Positions 61,801 to 64,000 of a stretch of 64,000 nt of DNA are shown piece by piece. The notes under the pieces were generated by a model. The model did not search any database, was not told the DNA's origin, and worked only from the letters and a program-made list of their open reading frames with translations. Each line of letters starts with the position of its first letter. The stretch's first letter is position 1. The position numbers and the translations under genes are program-made. This DNA comes from JAEUNX01 sp034004685 (GTDB lineage Bacteria; Pseudomonadota; Gammaproteobacteria; Burkholderiales; Rhodocyclaceae), in assembly GCA_034004685.1 (NCBI GenBank), contig JAVEWG010000014.1:1-64000 (forward strand). Direction: 5' to 3'.

Positions 61801-62532
61801 CGCCAGGGGGCCCCGCCCCGCCGAATCCTGCCCGATGGCGCGGATGGCCGCGGCGTAGGCCTCCTGATAGCAGCGGGCGTCCAGGTCGGTCATGGCCGCC
61901 TCGCCGAGCATGTCGTAGGAGTGGCGGTAGCCCCGGCGGGCCTGAGGGCGGCTGTTCTCCAGGGCTTCCTCGATGACCTGGCCCGCCACGAACTGATTGC
62001 CCAGCAGGGTCATGGCCAGATCCATCCCCCCCCGCAGGAGGGGCTCGCCCCCCCGGGCCAGGATGCGCCCGAGGGCCCCCGCCAGGCCCTTGCGGTGGGA
62101 CCGGGCCACCATCCGGCCGGTCAGGAGCAGCCCCCAGGCGGTGGCGTTGACGAACAGGGAGGGGCTGTGGCCCACGTGGGCCTCCCAATGGCCGTGGCGC
62201 AGCTTGTCCCGGATCAGGCTGTCGGCGGTGGCCCGGTCGGGAATCCGCAGAAGCGCTTCGGCCAGGCACATCAGAGCGATGCCCTCGTGGCTGGAGAGGG
62301 CAAATTCCTGCATCAGGGCATCCACCCCGCCGGCCCTGCGGCGGGATTCCCGCAAACCGGCCACCAGGCGGCCGGCCAGGGCCCGGGCGGCGGCGGCTTG
62401 CCCGGCGGGCAGGCGGGCACTCTCCAGCAGGGGGGCCAGCGCCAGGGCTTCCGGGATCCGCCAGGTGGCGTTGATCTGATCCCTCAGGGGGTTCCGTGGC
62501 GTGGACGCTAGGGCTGAAGCGGGATCTGTCAC
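58888..62532 (-). CDS. putA: bifunctional proline dehydrogenase / L-glutamate gamma-semialdehyde dehydrogenase
   Basis: A 1214-residue PutA that turns proline into glutamate. It has an N-terminal helical arm, a PRODH barrel with FAD (about 170-470; ISIKLSALHPRYG, VRLVKGAYWDSEIK, ATHNALTV) and an ALDH-type P5C dehydrogenase with ETGGIN and catalytic Cys in GQRCSALR. It ends with a C-terminal ALDH-like flap domain. It begins MTDPASALASTPRNPLRDQ without the ribbon-helix-helix domain of E. coli PutA, so it does not repress its own gene; another regulator must. Confidence 0.95.
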   Translation of the reverse strand: MTDPASALASTPRNPLRDQINATWRIPEALALAPLLESARLPAGQAAAARALAGRLVAGLRESRRRAGGVDALMQEFALSSHEGIALMCLAEALLRIPDRATADSLIRDKLRHGHWEAHVGHSPSLFVNATAWGLLLTGRMVARSHRKGLAGALGRILARGGEPLLRGGMDLAMTLLGNQFVAGQVIEEALENSRPQARRGYRHSYDMLGEAAMTDLDARCYQEAYAAAIRAIGQDSAGRGPLAGDGISIKLSALHPRYGWAQGARVQAELGPRLTGLCHLARDYGIGVNIDAEESERLEPSLDLLEILLADPALAAWEGLGFVVQAYQKRAPAVIDWLVSQARARGRRLMVRLVKGAYWDSEIKRAQVEGQADYPVLTRKAHTDLAYLACARRLLAARDVVHPQFATHNALTVAAVLQMAGENRAGFEFQCLHGMGESLYDQLLADPALAVPCRIYAPVGSHDTLLAYLVRRLLENGANASFVHRVVDDAYGDEILLADPLATAEASGGAPHPAIPLPPALYGPDRPNARGWDLADGSVRAGLMRDLAAQRRQKIVAGPVVAGGEAGGPSRAILNPADTAEEVGRMVDGDPLLVERALAAASAGAASWAAVAVAERAAFLRRAADRLEADAPRLLPLLVREAGKTWPAAVAELREAVDFCCYYASRAELDWTGCGPPPLGPVLCISPWNFPLAIFTGQVAAALVAGNPVLAKPAEATPLVAARAVAHFHGAGVPAAALQLVPGPGATLGAALAADGRVRGVMFTGSTQVARSLHQTLAARGDIPLVAETGGINAMIVDSSALPEQVVADVLASAFDSAGQRCSALRVLCLQEEIAGPVLAMLKGALRELQVGPPEDFASDLGPVIDHGARQRLQAHVDSFHQRGREVLHFAPSPDLPAGSYFGPTLIQVERFGEVEEEVFGPVLHVLRFQRERLDALLADIAASGYGLTLGIHSRIDETVDHIVARARVGNVYVNRNMIGAVVGVQPFGGEGLSGTGPKAGGPFYLGRLVARGPLPNLEGALWPAPDPALEALALWLATGGARAVLPEAACQALLEDIRPSLARPLAGLVLALPGPTGESNRLTLLPRGRVRCLAPHAEAFLGQLAAVLASGNTAEVRAGGPADGLLASLPEAVAARIHRLAAGDGGDPAAILFAGPAEEAARGRQEWAARPGPLRPFLAPEGGHGVLPLLREQTLSVNTAAAGGNASLLSLE

Positions 62533-62673
62533 CGGCCGGTCCTCCAGACTGGGCGGGCCGGACGGGCCCGTTCATGGAGTGATCCCCCAAGGGACCGGGA
62601 AGTTCCGGCAACCCGCCCGGCCCCGTGGGCCTCACAACCCAGGGCCAGGGCCGCTGCCACGGCAGACCACCCG

Positions 62674-64000
62674 TCAGACCACCTTCACGGCCCTGACCAG
62701 CAAGGGCTTCACCCGGTTCATCTCCTCTTTGAGATTGCCCAGATGCACCTCCGCCAGGGCCCAGTCGGCGGCCTTGGCGGCGCCGCTCAGGTCCAGGGCC
62801 AGCTTGCGGGCCGATTCGGCATGAAACATGGCGAACAGGCCTTTGACGGTATGGGCGCCCCGCCCCAGGGCCTCGGTATCCCGAGCTACCAGGGCGGACT
62901 CCAGGGTGGTGATCCAGCCTTCCCACTCGGCCAGCATGCGGGCGGCCAGATCCAGCACCAGGGCGTGATCCCCCAGATCTTCATCGGCGGCGGCGATATC
63001 CACCACCGGCGGCGCGGCGCTGGCGCTGGCTAGCGCCCCCGGAGCCGGTTGCCGGGGGGTCGGCAAGCCTTTTTCGGCGCAGGCCCGGGCCAGGGCGGCG
63101 TGAAGTTCCGCCGAACGGATGGGCTTACTCACGTAATCATTCATGCCCGCGTCCAGGCAGCGCTGCCGATCGCCGGCCATGGCGCTGGCGGTCAAGGCGA
63201 TGATGTAGGCGGCGCCGGTCTGCCCCACCGCCGCCACCCAGGTGCGGCGCAGTTCCCGGGCGCGGATCGCCTCGGTGGCCTGGAAGCCCCCCATCACCGG
63301 CATTTCCACATCCATCAGGACCACGTCGAAGCGCCCCCGATCAAAGCACTCCAGGGCCTCGGCGCCATGGTTGGCGATGCTGACCCGGTGGCCGGCCTGC
63401 TGGAGCAGGCGCACCGCCAGCTCCTGATTGATGGGGTTGTCCTCCACCAGCAAGATATCCAGCACCGTGGCCGGATCCGCCCCCCGGGCATCCGCCAGGG
63501 CTTGGTCCACGGTGAAATCCTCCAGCACGAAGTCCACGCTGGCGTGATCGCCCTGGGCCAGGGCTACCCCATCGAGCAGTTCTTCCGCCGATACCGGTTT
63601 GACCAAGTGGCATTCCACCCCTAGCCCCCGCAGGGCAGTGGCGGCGGCCCGGTGCTCCGGGAAGATGTGCAGGGCCACCAGTGCCCCTGGGCCCGGGCGG
63701 CTCCGCCAGGCATGGGTCAAGGCGGCATCCCCATCCAGCAACAGACCGGCATCGGCCACCAGCAGATCGAAGTTCCGGGCAGCCTCCAGTTCGTCCAGGG
63801 CCGAGAAGTAATCCAGCACCGTCACGACCTGAGCGCCGAAGCTTTCCAGGATGCCCCTGATCTGGGCCGCCAGGGCCGGGTTAGCAAGCGCCGCCAGGAC
63901 CCGCTGCCCCTGGAGGCGGCCGCCGCCAGCCAATGGCTGGGCAGGCGCCTGCACCCCAAAACGGGCGTCGAACCAGAAGCGGCTGCCGGCCCCCGGCGCG
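62674..64000 (-). CDS. hybrid sensor histidine kinase, C-terminal part (REC-REC-HPt)
   Basis: The frame is open to the window edge and its first residues (GAGSRFWFDARFG) are the end of a histidine-kinase ATPase domain, so the N-terminal sensor and kinase lie beyond 64000. Next come a degenerate receiver (FDLLVADAGLLL), a second receiver with phospho-acceptor in VVLMDVEMPVMGG, and an HPt domain with AHTVKGLF. This is a BarA/ArcB-like multistep phosphorelay protein. GTG 63954 is internal, not the start. Confidence 0.88.
   Translation of the reverse strand, partial: APGAGSRFWFDARFGVQAPAQPLAGGGRLQGQRVLAALANPALAAQIRGILESFGAQVVTVLDYFSALDELEAARNFDLLVADAGLLLDGDAALTHAWRSRPGPGALVALHIFPEHRAAATALRGLGVECHLVKPVSAEELLDGVALAQGDHASVDFVLEDFTVDQALADARGADPATVLDILLVEDNPINQELAVRLLQQAGHRVSIANHGAEALECFDRGRFDVVLMDVEMPVMGGFQATEAIRARELRRTWVAAVGQTGAAYIIALTASAMAGDRQRCLDAGMNDYVSKPIRSAELHAALARACAEKGLPTPRQPAPGALASASAAPPVVDIAAADEDLGDHALVLDLAARMLAEWEGWITTLESALVARDTEALGRGAHTVKGLFAMFHAESARKLALDLSGAAKAADWALAEVHLGNLKEEMNRVKPLLVRAVKVV

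Noticed and set aside
1..64000. CRISPR arrays, transposons and insertion sequences
   Set aside because: I looked for regularly spaced repeats, transposase motifs and terminal inverted repeats and saw none.

Overview
The window is GC-rich DNA from a betaproteobacterium. Rhodocyclales-type relatives such as Denitratisoma, Sterolibacterium, Zoogloea or Azoarcus are the best guess; this is inferred from gene content, not from a marker-gene tree. Supporting features are a PEP-CTERM protein behind a sigma-54 promoter, the order lysC then tRNA-Ser(GCT) then tRNA-Arg(ACG), a single-polypeptide PutA, NnrU, and a DUF1302/DUF1329/YCF48/RND gene set. A run of exactly 100 N (38487-38586) marks a draft assembly. 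I found no insertion sequence, prophage gene, integrase or CRISPR array.

Region 1 (about 1.6-21.5 kb) is a catabolic island. On the minus strand, a TetR regulator precedes a seven-gene run. It encodes a P450cam-like cytochrome P450, a rubredoxin, an aldehyde dehydrogenase, a GMC alcohol oxidoreductase, an SDR, a putidaredoxin-reductase-like flavoprotein and a putidaredoxin-like [2Fe-2S] ferredoxin. Together they could take a hydrophobic substrate from C-H hydroxylation to alcohol, aldehyde and acid. A second minus-strand run encodes a DUF1302 outer-membrane protein, a DUF1329 periplasmic protein, a YCF48-like beta-propeller, an RND/MMPL permease and another SDR, which looks like an envelope module for a hydrophobic compound. 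On the plus strand lie an SDR and a pair of acyl-CoA dehydrogenases that look heteromeric. The substrate (terpenoid, steroid side chain or other alicyclic/branched hydrocarbon) cannot be read from sequence. A 12-base motif is shared upstream of the two plus-strand units.

Region 2 (21.5-31 kb) holds a glycerophosphodiester phosphodiesterase with a UgpB-like binding protein but no permease, a lipoprotein, an aldo/keto reductase, rlmM, rhlE, and a large PAS/GGDEF/EAL protein whose two catalytic domains both look degenerate. Region 3 (31-36.3 kb) has a Gtr-like surface glycosylation cassette (GtrB-, GT-C- and GtrA-like), a divergent ChbG/YdjC deacetylase and two overlapping phosphoribosyltransferase genes.

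Region 4 (36.4-47.8 kb) holds pntA1-pntA2-pntB (pntA1 broken by the assembly gap), corA, a DUF2249 protein, an M48 protease with an AIM24 protein, the divergent selenium pair selD/selU, the PEP-CTERM protein, a methyltransferase and gabD. Region 5 (48-64 kb) holds a MASE1/PAS/GGEEF diguanylate cyclase, three tRNAs behind lysC, an RlmI-like methyltransferase, an FccB-like Tat-exported flavoprotein, an overlapping DUF411/ankyrin pair of exported proteins, tamA, putA and the 3' part of a hybrid histidine kinase running off the window.
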